Source of the DNA: Pseudomonadota bacterium
GTDB taxonomy: Bacteria > Pseudomonadota > Alphaproteobacteria > Acetobacterales > Acetobacteraceae
Reading direction: 5' to 3'
NCBI GenBank assembly: GCA_021849425.1
Contig: JAJZSY010000023.1
Location: 1 to 41,543 of the forward strand
DNA: 41,543 bases
Part shown: piece by piece, positions 17,445 through 31,317 of the stretch
How the letters are laid out: each line of letters starts with the position of its first letter
Numbering within the stretch: the first letter of the stretch is position 1
Made by a program: the position numbers and the translations under genes
Notes under the pieces: model-generated
Told to the model about the DNA's origin: nothing
Seen by the model: only the letters and a program-made list of their open reading frames with translations
Databases searched by the model: none

Positions 17445-18320
17445 TCAGCCCTGCGGGACCAGCTTGTCCTGCGTCTTCGTGTCGAAATCGCTGGCGTCGT
17501 GGCGCTCGTGCAGCTGTTCGCTCGGCTCGCCGAACACGCGGTTGACCATGCGCCCGCGGCGAACGGCAGGGCGCTCCCAGATCTGGTCGGCCCAGCGCAG
17601 CACGTTGCGGTATTCATGCACCTGGAGGAACTCGGCGGCGTTGTAGAGCCAGCCCTTCACCAGCCCGCCATACCACGGAAACACCGCGATATCGGCGATC
17701 GTGTACTCCTTGCCGCCGAGATACTCGCTCTCGGCCAGCCTGCGGTCGAGCACATCGAGCTGCCGCTTGGTTTCCATCGCGAAGCGGTTGATCGGATATT
17801 CGAACTTCTCCGGCGCATAGGTGTAGAAATGGCCGAACCCGCCGCCGAGATACGGCGCGCTGCCCATCTGCCAGAACAGCCACGAGAAGCACTCCGCCCG
17901 CGCATCGGTATCGAGGGGCAGGAATTCGCCGAATTTTTCCGCGAGATACACAAGGATCGAGCCGGATTCGAACACCCGGCGCGGCTCCGCGCCGCTGCGG
18001 TCGACCAGGGCGGGGATCTTCGAATTGGGGTTGGCGGCGACGAAGCCGCTGCCGAACTGGTGACCCTCGTTGATGCGGATCAGCCAGGCGTCGTATTCGG
18101 CGCCCGCATGGCCGCGCGCGAGCAGTTCTTCCAGCATGACGGTGACTTTCACCCCGTTGGGCGTCGCCAGCGAATACAGCTGGAGCGGATGACGGCCGAC
18201 CGGCAGCTCCTTCTCATGGGTGGGGCCGGCGATCGGGCGGTTGATACTGGCGAAATGACCGCCGCTGGGCTGTTCCCACGTCCAGATTTTCGGGGGCGTG
18301 TAGCCGGAGTCGCTCGTCAT
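17445..18320 (-). CDS. yghU: Glutathione S-transferase family, YghU-type disulfide-bond oxidoreductase
   Basis: A 291-residue protein with the long N-terminal extension typical of YghU/nu-class transferases (PKIWTWEQPSGGHFASINRPIAG). It is followed by a thioredoxin-like domain with LYSLATPNGVKV, NPNSKIPAL and ESGSILVYLAEKF, and a helical C-terminal domain with YTIADIAVFPWYGG. Such enzymes bind two glutathiones and reduce disulfides and organic hydroperoxides. I prefer the ATG at 18320: it aligns with the family start and lies 9-11 bases after GGAGAG, whereas the ATG at 18329 abuts that site. It is monocistronic between converging and codirectional neighbours. Confidence 0.92.
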   Translation of the reverse strand: MTSDSGYTPPKIWTWEQPSGGHFASINRPIAGPTHEKELPVGRHPLQLYSLATPNGVKVTVMLEELLARGHAGAEYDAWLIRINEGHQFGSGFVAANPNSKIPALVDRSGAEPRRVFESGSILVYLAEKFGEFLPLDTDARAECFSWLFWQMGSAPYLGGGFGHFYTYAPEKFEYPINRFAMETKRQLDVLDRRLAESEYLGGKEYTIADIAVFPWYGGLVKGWLYNAAEFLQVHEYRNVLRWADQIWERPAVRRGRMVNRVFGEPSEQLHERHDASDFDTKTQDKLVPQG

Positions 18321-18473
18321 CGTGTTCATCTCTCCACTGTTTCAGGACCCGGCGCCGCGGCGAGGCCGCACCCCGCATCGAAGGCGCACCGGCGGAACAT
18401 AGGGCGCGGCGCGCGGTTTTTCAGGCCCCGATCGCTTCGGCGGCCCGATTATGGAGCGATTGATATGAAATTT

Positions 18474-20024
18474 TCAGGCGGGGATGGGAAGCCGCCGCGC
18501 CCGGGGCTTTCGGGCGGCCGGCGCCACCGGCGCTTCCACCGCCGCCGGCATCGCGAAGCCATCCTCCCTTGTGTGGAATCCCGCCGCGCGGCCGGCGAGC
18601 CGGGCGGTTTCATCCTTGAGCGACACGGTGGCGGCCGCCGTCTGCTCCACCATCGCGGCATTCTGCTGCACCGCCTGGTTCATCTGCCCGGCGGCGGCAT
18701 TCACCTCCGACAGGCTGCGCGCCTGGCGCGCCGCGGAGTCGGAGATTTCGGTGATGAGCCGGTCGAGCGCGATCACGTTTTCGGTGATCATCTCCAGCGC
18801 CGTCCCGGTCTCGCCGACGAGGCGAACCCCCTCGCCCACCTGCTTGGACGACCGGGCGATGAGCTGCTTGATCGATTTCGCCGCGTCCGCCGAGCGATGG
18901 GCGAGCGCGCGCACCTCGGACGCGACGACGGCGAAGCCGCGCCCGGCATCGCCGGCGCGCGCCGCCTCGACCCCCGCATTCAGCGCCAGCAGGTTGGTCT
19001 GGAACGCCACCTCGTCGATCAGCCCGATGATCTGGTCGATCTCGCGGGATGACGCCTCGATCTGCCGCATCGCCGCGACGGCATCGCCCACGATCACGCG
19101 GGACTTGTCGGCCGCGCCATTCGCCGATTGCGCGGCCTCGTTCGCGCGGGCGGCGTTTTCCGCCGTCTGCTTCACGCCGTTGGTGATCTCGTTGAGCGCG
19201 GCGGTGGTCTGTTCGAGCGTCGCCGCCTGCTGCTCGGTGCGGCGGGCGAGATCCTCGGCGGCGCGGGCAATCTCGTCCACCCCGCCATTGATCTCGCCGG
19301 TGCTGCGCTTCACCCCGCCGAAGCTTTCGTCGAGCCTGGCCAGCGCGTCGTTGAAATCGTCGGCCAGGCGCGCATACTGGTCCGGCAGCGTCTCGGTCAT
19401 GCGATAGGAGAGGTCGCCGGCGGCGAGCGCGGCGAGCGCGCTGCCCAGCGCGCCCATCACCGCCTCGCTGGTCGCGGCGGCCTTTTCCTCCACCGCCCGG
19501 CGCCGCGTGTCGAGCGCATCGAGATAGACCGCGATGGCGAGGTCCATGTCGAGGAAAGTGGCCTTGATCAGCGCGCCGAGATCCGCCGCCGGGTCGGCGG
19601 CCCGCGCGGTGCGGCGGCCGAACAGCCCGGCCGGCTTCGCCGTCCGCGCCTCCAGCACACCGGCGACGATACGTTCGAGGATCAGCGCATACCCCGCGAT
19701 ATACCAGCGCGGCTCAAGCCCGATCCGGGCATGCACCTCGCCCACCCGCGTCACCGCATCCACATAGTCGTCATCGAACAACGCGTCGGCGATGCGGGTC
19801 CAGTGGCCGTTCTGCCGGGTCTGCGCGGTATCGATCGAGGCTTGGCCGGAAAAGAACGCGCTCGCCTCCGGACTCCGCGCCAGCCGCTCGTAGAAATCGG
19901 CGAGCGCGCCGGAAACCGCCCCCGCCAGAACCGGCTTCAGCGTCCGCAGACGCTCCCTGACCCGCTCATCGAGCCCGATGAATTCCAGTCTCTGCGCGAT
20001 AGCCTGGCGGCTGTTGCTGGTCAT
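18474..20024 (-). CDS. Soluble globin-coupled chemoreceptor
   Basis: A 516-residue methyl-accepting protein without membrane segments. Residues 1-170 form a protoglobin-type sensor with [15 protein letters not shown] (94-108), in which His98 is the expected proximal haem ligand. A HAMP-like linker (about 185-240) leads to a signalling domain (about 250-500) with the hairpin tip [22 protein letters not shown]. Globin-coupled sensors of this type (HemAT) steer aerotaxis through CheA/CheW. The C-terminus is basic and lacks an NWETF-like tether. The open frame extends upstream to a TTG, but the ATG at 20024 fits the family start. No che or fla gene is in the window. Confidence 0.93.
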   Translation of the reverse strand: MTSNSRQAIAQRLEFIGLDERVRERLRTLKPVLAGAVSGALADFYERLARSPEASAFFSGQASIDTAQTRQNGHWTRIADALFDDDYVDAVTRVGEVHARIGLEPRWYIAGYALILERIVAGVLEARTAKPAGLFGRRTARAADPAADLGALIKATFLDMDLAIAVYLDALDTRRRAVEEKAAATSEAVMGALGSALAALAAGDLSYRMTETLPDQYARLADDFNDALARLDESFGGVKRSTGEINGGVDEIARAAEDLARRTEQQAATLEQTTAALNEITNGVKQTAENAARANEAAQSANGAADKSRVIVGDAVAAMRQIEASSREIDQIIGLIDEVAFQTNLLALNAGVEAARAGDAGRGFAVVASEVRALAHRSADAAKSIKQLIARSSKQVGEGVRLVGETGTALEMITENVIALDRLITEISDSAARQARSLSEVNAAAGQMNQAVQQNAAMVEQTAAATVSLKDETARLAGRAAGFHTREDGFAMPAAVEAPVAPAARKPRARRLPIPA

Positions 20025-20269
20025 GACCGGCTCGTCCTCAAACTTATTACACAAATTCAAGAATTATCATATAACTATTAAATTCGCGCTAACACAGCGG
20101 AACGAACGCCATGATCGGGCAGCCTGCCCATCCCACCTTGCGGGATGGCAGAGACGAAGTGCCGCGAACTTGCTATCCAGAGACGGCGATACGGATGGAG
20201 GCTGGAGCAGGGCATGGCACGAACCACGAACACGCGGGCGGTGTGGCAGGCGCGCGGAGGGCGGGGCTG
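20025..20269. promoter_or_regulatory. Divergent promoter region between the chemoreceptor and glpR
   Basis: This 245-base gap serves two diverging genes. The part next to the chemoreceptor (20041-20090) is AT-rich and is the likely promoter on the minus strand; a TATGAT-like element is present, but no convincing -35. A hairpin with a 7-bp stem lies at 20128-20148. GGAGGG at 20256-20261 is the ribosome site of glpR, eight bases before its ATG. Confidence 0.45.
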
Positions 20270-21079
20270 ATGGATGGATCATCCTCGCCGCGCACGGCGA
20301 ACCGCCGGCAGGCCGAGATCATGAGCCTCCTGCAGGAGGCCGGGCGCGTCTCGGTCGAGGATCTGGCGACGCGCTTCGGCGTCACCCCGCAAACGATCCG
20401 GCGCGATCTCAACGAATTGTGCGAGGTCCATCGCCTCACCCGCGTGCACGGCGGCGCGATGATCGCCTCCAGCGTCGCCAATCTCGCCTATGACGCGCGC
20501 AAGCTGGTCGCCCAGCCGGTCAAGCAGCTGATCGGCGAGGCGGCGGCCCGCCTGATCCCCGACAATTCCTCCCTGCTGATCAATATCGGCACCACCACCG
20601 AAGAGGTCGCCCGCGCCCTCGCCCAGCACAGCGGCCTGCTGGTCATCACCAACAACCTGCACGTCGCCGCCGAGCTCTACCGCTCGCCCGGCGTCGAGCT
20701 GATCATGGCCGGCGGCACCATGCGCCGCGCCGATGGCGGCATCGTCGGCGCCACCACGGTCGAGCAGATCCGCCAGTTCCGCGCCGATTTCGCCGTGATC
20801 GGCACCTCCGCGATCGACCGCGACGGCACGCTCCTCGATTTCGACAGCCGCGAGGTCCAGGTCTCCCGCGCCATCATCGAATGCGCCCGGCGGGTGATGC
20901 TGGTCGCCGACAGCAGCAAGTTCAACCGCTCCGCCCCGGTCCGCATCGCCCATCTGAAGGATGTCGACATCCTCGTGACCGACCGGCTGCGCACGCCCGA
21001 AAGCCGCGAGCTGTGCGAGCGCCTCGGCACCGAGGTGGTGGAAACCGCCGGCGAGGAAGAGAGCGACGTCGCCGACTGA
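20270..21079 (+). CDS. glpR: Glycerol-3-phosphate regulon repressor, DeoR family
   Basis: A 269-residue regulator. The N-terminal winged helix-turn-helix (about 11-65) has RVSVEDLATRFGVTPQTIRRDL, and a DeoR-type sugar-phosphate sensor domain follows (INIGTTTEEVARAL, ITNNLHVAAEL, MAGGTMRR, VADSSKFNRSAPV). GlpR represses glp genes and is released by glycerol 3-phosphate. The ATG at 20270 has GGAGGG eight bases upstream and gives the normal family length; the frame is open further upstream without support. It sits directly upstream of glpD, and the gap between them holds a phased array of TTCG elements that is probably its operator. Confidence 0.95.
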   Translation: MDGSSSPRTANRRQAEIMSLLQEAGRVSVEDLATRFGVTPQTIRRDLNELCEVHRLTRVHGGAMIASSVANLAYDARKLVAQPVKQLIGEAAARLIPDNSSLLINIGTTTEEVARALAQHSGLLVITNNLHVAAELYRSPGVELIMAGGTMRRADGGIVGATTVEQIRQFRADFAVIGTSAIDRDGTLLDFDSREVQVSRAIIECARRVMLVADSSKFNRSAPVRIAHLKDVDILVTDRLRTPESRELCERLGTEVVETAGEEESDVAD

Positions 21080-21090
21080 TCCCGCCCGAT

Positions 21091-21160
21091 TTCGTTTTCA
21101 TTTTCGCTTTTCTATTCGTTTTGAGTATTGACCCCCGATTTTTGTTCGTATTAATGTTCG
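21091..21160 (+). promoter_or_regulatory. Phased TTCG array, probable GlpR operator
   Basis: TTCG occurs five times on the plus strand, at 21091, 21103, 21115, 21145 and 21157. The first three are exactly 12 bases apart, as are the last two; the gap between the groups is 30 bases. Flanking T runs give a TTTTCGYTTT-like consensus that resembles half-sites of DeoR-family operators. The last pair brackets the proposed -10 of the glpD promoter, as expected for repression. Confidence 0.65.
21128..21155 (+). promoter_or_regulatory. Candidate glpD promoter
   Basis: TTGACC at 21128-21133 is a fair -35 match. About 15-17 bases further on lies TATTAAT (21149-21155), a moderate -10. The pair falls inside the TTCG array, between its two groups and overlapping the second. 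The glpD start is about 54 bases downstream, with GGGAGG at 21195-21200 as its ribosome site. Confidence 0.45.
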
Positions 21161-21208
21161 CTTCAACAAGCGAGCAGCGACGAAACGCAAACGCGGGAGG
21201 TTTGGCTG

Positions 21209-22747
21209 ATGGCGTCCGCACCGGACACTTCAGAGATCCACGATATCGCGATCATCGGCGGCGGCATCAACGGATGCGGCATCGCCCGTGACGCGGCGGG
21301 GCGGGGCTGGTCGGTCTTTCTCTGCGAGGCCGGCGATCTCGGCGGCGCCACCTCGGCCGCCTCCACCAAGCTGATCCACGGCGGCCTGCGCTATCTCGAA
21401 TACTACGAGTTCCGCCTGGTGCGCGAAGCGCTGATGGAGCGCGAGGTGCTCTGGGGCATCGCGCCGCACATCATCTGGCCGCTGCGCTTCGTGCTGCCGC
21501 ATCACAAGGGCCTCCGCCCGGCCTGGATGCTGCGCCTCGGCCTGTTCATCTACGATCATCTCGGCGGCCGGAAAAAACTGCCGCCCACCCGCACCCTGCG
21601 GCTGCGGCGCGATCCGGCGGGCCAGCCGCTCGATGTTCGTTTTGTCCGTGGATACGAATATTCCGATTGCTGGGTCGAAGATTCCCGCCTCGTCGTGCTC
21701 AATGCGCGCGACGCGGCGGATCGCGGCGCCGAAATCGCCCCGCGCACCCGCTGCGTCAGCGGCGCGCGCGAGGACGGTCTCTGGACCCTCACCCTCACCG
21801 ACGAGCGCGGCGAAACCCGCAAGGTCCGCGCCCGCGCCCTGGTCAACGCCGCCGGCCCCTGGGTGGCCGAGGTGCTGCAACAGGTGCTGCGCGCCAACAG
21901 CCCCGCCGCGGTCCGCGCCGTGCAGGGCAGCCACATCGTCGTCCGGCGGCTCTACGAGGGCGAGCATTGCTACATCTTCCAGAACGAGGACGGGCGGATC
22001 TTCTTCGTCATCCCCTATGAGCGCGACTTCACCCTGATCGGCACCACCGACCGCGACTATCACGGCGACCCCGCGGCGGTGCGCGCCTCGGCGGAGGAAA
22101 TCGCCTATCTCTGCGACTCCGCCAGCGCCTATTTCGCGAAGCCGATCACCCCGGCGGATGTCGTCTGGGCCTATTCCGGCGTCCGCCCGCTCTATGACGA
22201 CGGCGCCTCGAAAGCCCAGGCCGCCACGCGCGACTACGTGCTGGAAATGGACGCCCCGTCCGATGGCCCGGCCCTGCTCTCGGTCTTCGGCGGCAAGATC
22301 ACCACCTATCGCCGCCTCGCCGAATCGGTGCTCGACCGTCTCGCCCCGCATTTGCCCGCAGCACGCGGCGCGGCGAAGGGCTGGACCGGCCAGGCCGCCC
22401 TGCCCGGCGGCGATTTCCCGCCCGAGGGCTACGCCGCCGAGGTCGCGTCCCTGCGGCGCGACTATCCCTTCCTCGCCGCGCGCCTCGCCGCCCGGCTGGT
22501 CCGCGCCTACGGCACCCGCGCCCGCGCCCTGCTCGGCGCCGCGGCGCGGATGGAGGATCTCGGCCGCGGCTTCGGCGCCGACCTCACCGAGGCCGAGCTG
22601 CGCTACCTGCACGACCACGAATTCGCCCGCACCGCGGAAGACGTCGTCTGGCACCGCAGCAAGCTCGGCCTGCATCTCTCCCACGAGGAGATCGCGGCGA
22701 TCGAGCGCTTCATGCAGTCACTCGCCACGGCGGACGCGCACGGATGA
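21209..22747 (+). CDS. glpD: Aerobic glycerol-3-phosphate dehydrogenase
   Basis: A 512-residue FAD enzyme bound to the inner face of the membrane that oxidises glycerol 3-phosphate to dihydroxyacetone phosphate and passes electrons to quinone. The N-terminal FAD loop is IIGGGINGCGIARDAAGRG, followed by SAASTKLIHGGLRYLE. The middle holds VNAAGPW and GSHIVV, with IGTTDRDY and SGVRPLYDDG towards the C-terminal part. Length is normal. GGGAGG lies eight bases before the ATG. It follows glpR after 129 bases and precedes glpK by 132 bases, a gap that contains a small 6-bp hairpin (22797-22813). Confidence 0.97.
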   Translation: MASAPDTSEIHDIAIIGGGINGCGIARDAAGRGWSVFLCEAGDLGGATSAASTKLIHGGLRYLEYYEFRLVREALMEREVLWGIAPHIIWPLRFVLPHHKGLRPAWMLRLGLFIYDHLGGRKKLPPTRTLRLRRDPAGQPLDVRFVRGYEYSDCWVEDSRLVVLNARDAADRGAEIAPRTRCVSGAREDGLWTLTLTDERGETRKVRARALVNAAGPWVAEVLQQVLRANSPAAVRAVQGSHIVVRRLYEGEHCYIFQNEDGRIFFVIPYERDFTLIGTTDRDYHGDPAAVRASAEEIAYLCDSASAYFAKPITPADVVWAYSGVRPLYDDGASKAQAATRDYVLEMDAPSDGPALLSVFGGKITTYRRLAESVLDRLAPHLPAARGAAKGWTGQAALPGGDFPPEGYAAEVASLRRDYPFLAARLAARLVRAYGTRARALLGAAARMEDLGRGFGADLTEAELRYLHDHEFARTAEDVVWHRSKLGLHLSHEEIAAIERFMQSLATADAHG

Positions 22748-22879
22748 CGCGCGCCGTCACCCCATCTGACCGGAAACGGGGCCGCGCGCACCCGCCGCCC
22801 GCACTTCGCGGGCCGCAACTGGCGCATCCTCTATCCGGGGGTTAGTCTGGTTCATCAACAGCCACAGGGAGGAACAATA

Positions 22880-24379
<1,500 letters not shown>

Positions 24380-24413
24380 TCACACAGCCAATCGAACCAC
24401 AAGAGAAACAGAA

Positions 24414-25139
24414 ATGTCCATTTTCACGGGTGAATTCCTCGGCACCGCGACGCTGATCCTGTTCGGCGACGGTGTTGTGGCGGGTGTCCTGCTCAACCAT
24501 TCCAAGGCGCAGAATTCCGGCTGGATGGTGATCACCACCGGCTGGGCCTTCGCGGTGCTCGCGGGCGTGTTCGTCGCCAAGGCCTGCGGCAGTCCCGCGG
24601 CCTATATCAACCCCGCCTTCGCGATCGGCATCGCCGTCGATCACGGCAACTGGACCGGCATTCCACAAGCCATCGCCGGCGACTTCCTCGGCGCCTTCGC
24701 CGGCGGCGTTCTCGTCTTCCTGCAATACCTGCCGCACTGGAAGGAAACCCCCGATCAGGGGCTGAAACTCGCGGTGTTCTGCACCGCGCCGGCGATCCGC
24801 AACACCATGACCAACCTGATCAGCGAAATCATCGGCACCTTCGCGCTCACCTTCATCATCGGCGCGATCTTCTCCAAGGCGGCGGCGCCGCACGGCATTT
24901 CCGACGGCATGGGGCCCTATCTGGTCGCGGCCCTGGTCTGGGGCATCGGCCTGTCGCTGGGCGGGACCACCGGCTACGCGATCAACCCGGCGCGCGATCT
25001 CGGGCCGCGCATCGCCCACGCGCTGCTGCCGATCCCGGGCAAAGGCGGGTCGGACTGGGGCTATGCCGCCATTCCGGTGGTCGGCCCGGTGATCGGCGCC
25101 GCCCTCGCCGGCGTCGCGATGGCCGCCTTCCATATGTAA
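24414..25139 (+). CDS. glpF: Glycerol uptake facilitator, aquaglyceroporin
   Basis: A 241-residue channel of the MIP family with six membrane segments. The first NPA box is YINPAFAIG and the second INPARDLGPR; the Asp after the second box is typical of glycerol rather than water channels. It lets glycerol cross the inner membrane, where GlpK traps it. It is the last gene of the glp run, and a strong terminator lies about 90 bases downstream. The order glpR-glpD-glpK-glpF differs from the glpFK order of E. coli. Confidence 0.96.
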   Translation: MSIFTGEFLGTATLILFGDGVVAGVLLNHSKAQNSGWMVITTGWAFAVLAGVFVAKACGSPAAYINPAFAIGIAVDHGNWTGIPQAIAGDFLGAFAGGVLVFLQYLPHWKETPDQGLKLAVFCTAPAIRNTMTNLISEIIGTFALTFIIGAIFSKAAAPHGISDGMGPYLVAALVWGIGLSLGGTTGYAINPARDLGPRIAHALLPIPGKGGSDWGYAAIPVVGPVIGAALAGVAMAAFHM

Positions 25140-25229
25140 CCGACTGCCGCCGGATGCGCGGGCGCAGCCGACGGCGCCCGCGCCGCAAGAGCGAAAGCCC
25201 CTGTTCGCCGCACCGGCGGCGGCACCTCC

Positions 25230-25261
25230 CGCCCGGACCATTCGTCCGGGCGTTTTTTTTT
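25230..25261 (+). terminator. Intrinsic terminator of the glp operon
   Basis: A perfect 9-bp GC-rich stem (25230-25238 with 25244-25252) with a CATTC loop is followed at once by nine T residues (25253-25261). This is the only textbook Rho-independent terminator I found in the window. Confidence 0.96.
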
Positions 25262-25414
25262 GCGGCCGGACGAGGATTGCCGGGCGGCGGCCCCAAAGGC
25301 CAGAATGTCATGTCTATTCGCGAAACCTGATATGATAATAAAAAAAGCGAACGATAAATTCAAATCGTCAATGAAATTTACTTTTAATTTACGCGCTTCC
25401 GCTATCGTAACGGT
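25262..25414 (+). promoter_or_regulatory. AT-rich leader before the diguanylate cyclase gene
   Basis: The second half of this gap (25325-25400) is AT-rich, unlike the surrounding DNA, and contains TATGATAATA at 25331-25340 as a possible -10. No good -35 lies at the right distance, and no clear ribosome site precedes the ATG at 25415. It probably holds the promoter of the cyclase gene, which may also serve dnaE. Confidence 0.4.
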
Positions 25415-26500
25415 ATGCAGCACGCGGCGACCCCATCGGTTCATCAGGCCAATCCCCGGGATGAGGAGGAGGACGACACCGAGGTCCTCATCGCCCTCGC
25501 ACAGGACGTCTGGGCGGACATGGCAAGGCGCCACATCGTGCCGACGCCGCATGCCTACGAAATCTGCTTCGCCTATCGCCGCGGCAGCAATCTCGAACTC
25601 AACGCCTTTCTCGATCGTCACCACCCCGATCTCGACAATCTGACGCCCGCCGCCGCCGATGCCATCCACGCCCGCTTCCTCGCGGACGAAGCCGCGCGCG
25701 AAACCATCGATCAGGGGGCGAAAGGCATCCAGGAAGCGGCAGAGGCGCTGGTCAACCACGTCTCCGGCAACCAGAAGGCGCTGAAGGAGTATGGCGACGT
25801 TCTGGCAGGCTGGGCCAGCCGGCTCGATCACGAGCCGACCATCGCCAGCCTCGTCGCCGCCGTCGCCGCCCTCACCGCGGAAACCACCCGCGCCGCCGCC
25901 CGCAACCGCGCGCTCGAGGAAAAACTCGCCACCTCCGTCCAGCGCATCGCCCGGCTCCGCCAGTCCCTCACCGCCGCCCGCGCCGAAGCGACGACCGATG
26001 CGCTCACCGCCATCACCAATCGCCGCGCCTTCGATGCCAAGGCCAAGCGCTTCATCGCCCAGCGCCGGGCGGACGAGCCGCTGGTCGCCTCCGTCGTCCT
26101 GTTCGACATCGACAATTTCAAATGGTTCAACGACGTCCACGGCCACCAGACCGGCGACCTGATCCTCCGCCTCGTCGCCCGTCTGCTGTCGGATAGCGTC
26201 AAGGGCCGCGACACCGTGGCCCGCTATGGCGGCGAGGAATTCGCCGTCCTGCTCGCCGGCGCCGACCTGCCGTCCGCCGTCTCGGTGGCGCGGCAGATCT
26301 GCCAGTCGATGGCGGACCGCAAGCTGGTCAAGCGTTCCTCGCGGCAGGAACTCACCCAGGTCACCCTCTCCGCCGGCGTCGCCGAATACATCCAGGGCGA
26401 AACCCTCGCCGCCTGGACCAGCCGGGCCGACGCAGCACTCTACCGCGCCAAGGAACTCGGCCGCAACCGCGTCTGCAGCGACCGCGACCTGCAAGGCTGA
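25415..26500 (+). CDS. Soluble GGDEF diguanylate cyclase
   Basis: A 361-residue protein without membrane segments. Residues 1-110 form a charged helical N-terminus (DVWADMARRHIVPTPHAYEICFAYRRG) of a type seen in several cyclases. A predicted coiled coil (about 145-205) leads to a GGDEF domain (about 205-355). The active site is GGEEF (272-276), and FDIDNFKWFND holds the metal-binding Asp. The position of the inhibitory site reads KGRD instead of RxxD, so product inhibition may be lost or weak. It makes cyclic di-GMP from GTP. dnaE begins 32 bases downstream in the same direction. Confidence 0.92.
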   Translation: MQHAATPSVHQANPRDEEEDDTEVLIALAQDVWADMARRHIVPTPHAYEICFAYRRGSNLELNAFLDRHHPDLDNLTPAAADAIHARFLADEAARETIDQGAKGIQEAAEALVNHVSGNQKALKEYGDVLAGWASRLDHEPTIASLVAAVAALTAETTRAAARNRALEEKLATSVQRIARLRQSLTAARAEATTDALTAITNRRAFDAKAKRFIAQRRADEPLVASVVLFDIDNFKWFNDVHGHQTGDLILRLVARLLSDSVKGRDTVARYGGEEFAVLLAGADLPSAVSVARQICQSMADRKLVKRSSRQELTQVTLSAGVAEYIQGETLAAWTSRADAALYRAKELGRNRVCSDRDLQG

Positions 26501-26532
26501 CCCGCCCCGCCCGGGCGTGCTACACTCAGGGC

Positions 26533-29952
<3,420 letters not shown>

Positions 29953-30068
29953 TCCGCCATCTTGCCCTCGCCCGCCGGCGCGTCCCATACTCGCTCAAAC
30001 GCCGCGCGCGGGCGCGGCCCATAATCGGAAAACTGCCGCGCGCGAGCGCGGCATGCGAGGAGACCGCC

Positions 30069-31238
30069 ATGACCACCACCGCCATCGCCGGCTGGGCGCA
30101 CACGCGCTTCGGCAAGTCCGACAGCCCCGATCTCGAGGATCTTCTGGCCGAGGCCGCCACCGGCGCCATCGCCCATGCCGGGATCGACCCGAACGAGATC
30201 GACGCAGTGTTCGTCGGCAATTTCAACAACGGCTTCACGAAGCAGGATTTCCCCTCCTCGCTGCCGATGCAGGCCATCCCCGAACTCCGCTTCAAGCCGG
30301 CGACGCGCTATGAAAACGCCTGCGCCTCCGGCTCCGCCGCCATCCATGCTGCGCGCGATTTCATCGCCGCCGGCCGCGGCCGCATCGCGCTCGTGCTCGG
30401 CGGCGAAAAAATGACCGCCTGCCCCAAGGAACAGGTCGGCGAAAACCTCCTCGGCGCCTGCTACCGCCGCGAGGAGGGCGACATCCAGGCCGGGTTCGCC
30501 GGCGTGTTCGGCCGCATCGCCGAGAGCTATTTCCAGCGTTTCGGCGACCAGTCCGACGCCCTCGCCGCGATCGCCGCGAAAAACCACCGCAACGGCGTCG
30601 ACAATCCCTACGCGCAGATGCGGCGCGATCTCGGCTTCGAGTTCTGCCGCCGTGAATCGGAAAAAAATCCTATCGTCGCCGGTCCGCTGAAGCGCACCGA
30701 CTGCTCGCTGGTCAGCGACGGCGCCGCGGCGATCATTCTCACGGACGAAGACACCGCCTACGCCCTGCCCCAGGCGGTGCGCTTCCGCGCCGCCGCCCAT
30801 GTGAATGATTTCCTACCGCTCTCCCGCCGCGACCCGACCCGGTTCGAGGCCGGCGAACGCGCCTGGGCGCGGGCCTTCGCCGAAGCCGGCCTCACGCTCG
30901 ACGACCTGTCCTTCATCGAGACGCATGACTGCTTCACCATCGCCGAACTGATCGAATACGAGGCGATGGGCCTCGCCCCGCGCGGTCAGGGCGCGCGCGC
31001 CGTGCTGGAGGGGATCACCGCGCCGGATGGCCGCCTGCCGGTCAACCGCTCCGGCGGGCTGAAATCCAAGGGCCACCCGGTCGGCGCCACCGGCGTGTCG
31101 ATGCATGTGATGGCGGCGATGCAGCTCACCGGCACGGCCGGCGACATGCAGCTCCCCCGCGCCGACCTCGCCGGCATCTACAACATGGGCGGCGCCGGCG
31201 TCGCCAACTATGTCTCGATCCTCGACCGCCTGAACTGA
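30069..31238 (+). CDS. Thiolase-family protein, SCP-2 type
   Basis: A 389-residue protein with the thiolase fold. The N-terminal active-site Cys is Cys85 (ENACASG). The C-terminal half has HDCFTIAELIEYEAMG and GGLKSKGHPVGATG. The usual second catalytic Cys (CxGGG) is missing; the matching stretch reads NMGGAG. Together with HDCF this points to the SCP-2/sterol-carrier-type thiolases, where the HDCF Cys takes that role, and not to a standard acetoacetyl-CoA thiolase. The acyl-CoA substrate cannot be read from sequence. GAGGAG lies seven bases before the ATG. It is 116 bases downstream of dnaE. Confidence 0.88.
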   Translation: MTTTAIAGWAHTRFGKSDSPDLEDLLAEAATGAIAHAGIDPNEIDAVFVGNFNNGFTKQDFPSSLPMQAIPELRFKPATRYENACASGSAAIHAARDFIAAGRGRIALVLGGEKMTACPKEQVGENLLGACYRREEGDIQAGFAGVFGRIAESYFQRFGDQSDALAAIAAKNHRNGVDNPYAQMRRDLGFEFCRRESEKNPIVAGPLKRTDCSLVSDGAAAIILTDEDTAYALPQAVRFRAAAHVNDFLPLSRRDPTRFEAGERAWARAFAEAGLTLDDLSFIETHDCFTIAELIEYEAMGLAPRGQGARAVLEGITAPDGRLPVNRSGGLKSKGHPVGATGVSMHVMAAMQLTGTAGDMQLPRADLAGIYNMGGAGVANYVSILDRLN

Positions 31239-31269
31239 GACCGCCTGAATTGACGGTTTCCCGAACCAA

Positions 31270-31305
31270 CCGCACCCGACCCGCCTCGCGCCGGGCCGGG
31301 TGCGG
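31270..31305. terminator. Bidirectional hairpin between thiolase and SDR genes
   Basis: A perfect 9-bp stem (31270-31278 with 31297-31305), with an inner GC-rich pairing, lies between the converging genes. It lacks a U tract on both strands, but position and stem strength suit a shared terminator. Confidence 0.55.
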
Positions 31306-31317
31306 GGGACGCTGAGA

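Noticed and set aside
18474..20060. Longer chemoreceptor starting at a TTG at 20060
   Set aside because: The extra 12 residues lie in the AT-rich promoter region, and the ATG at 20024 fits globin-coupled sensors.
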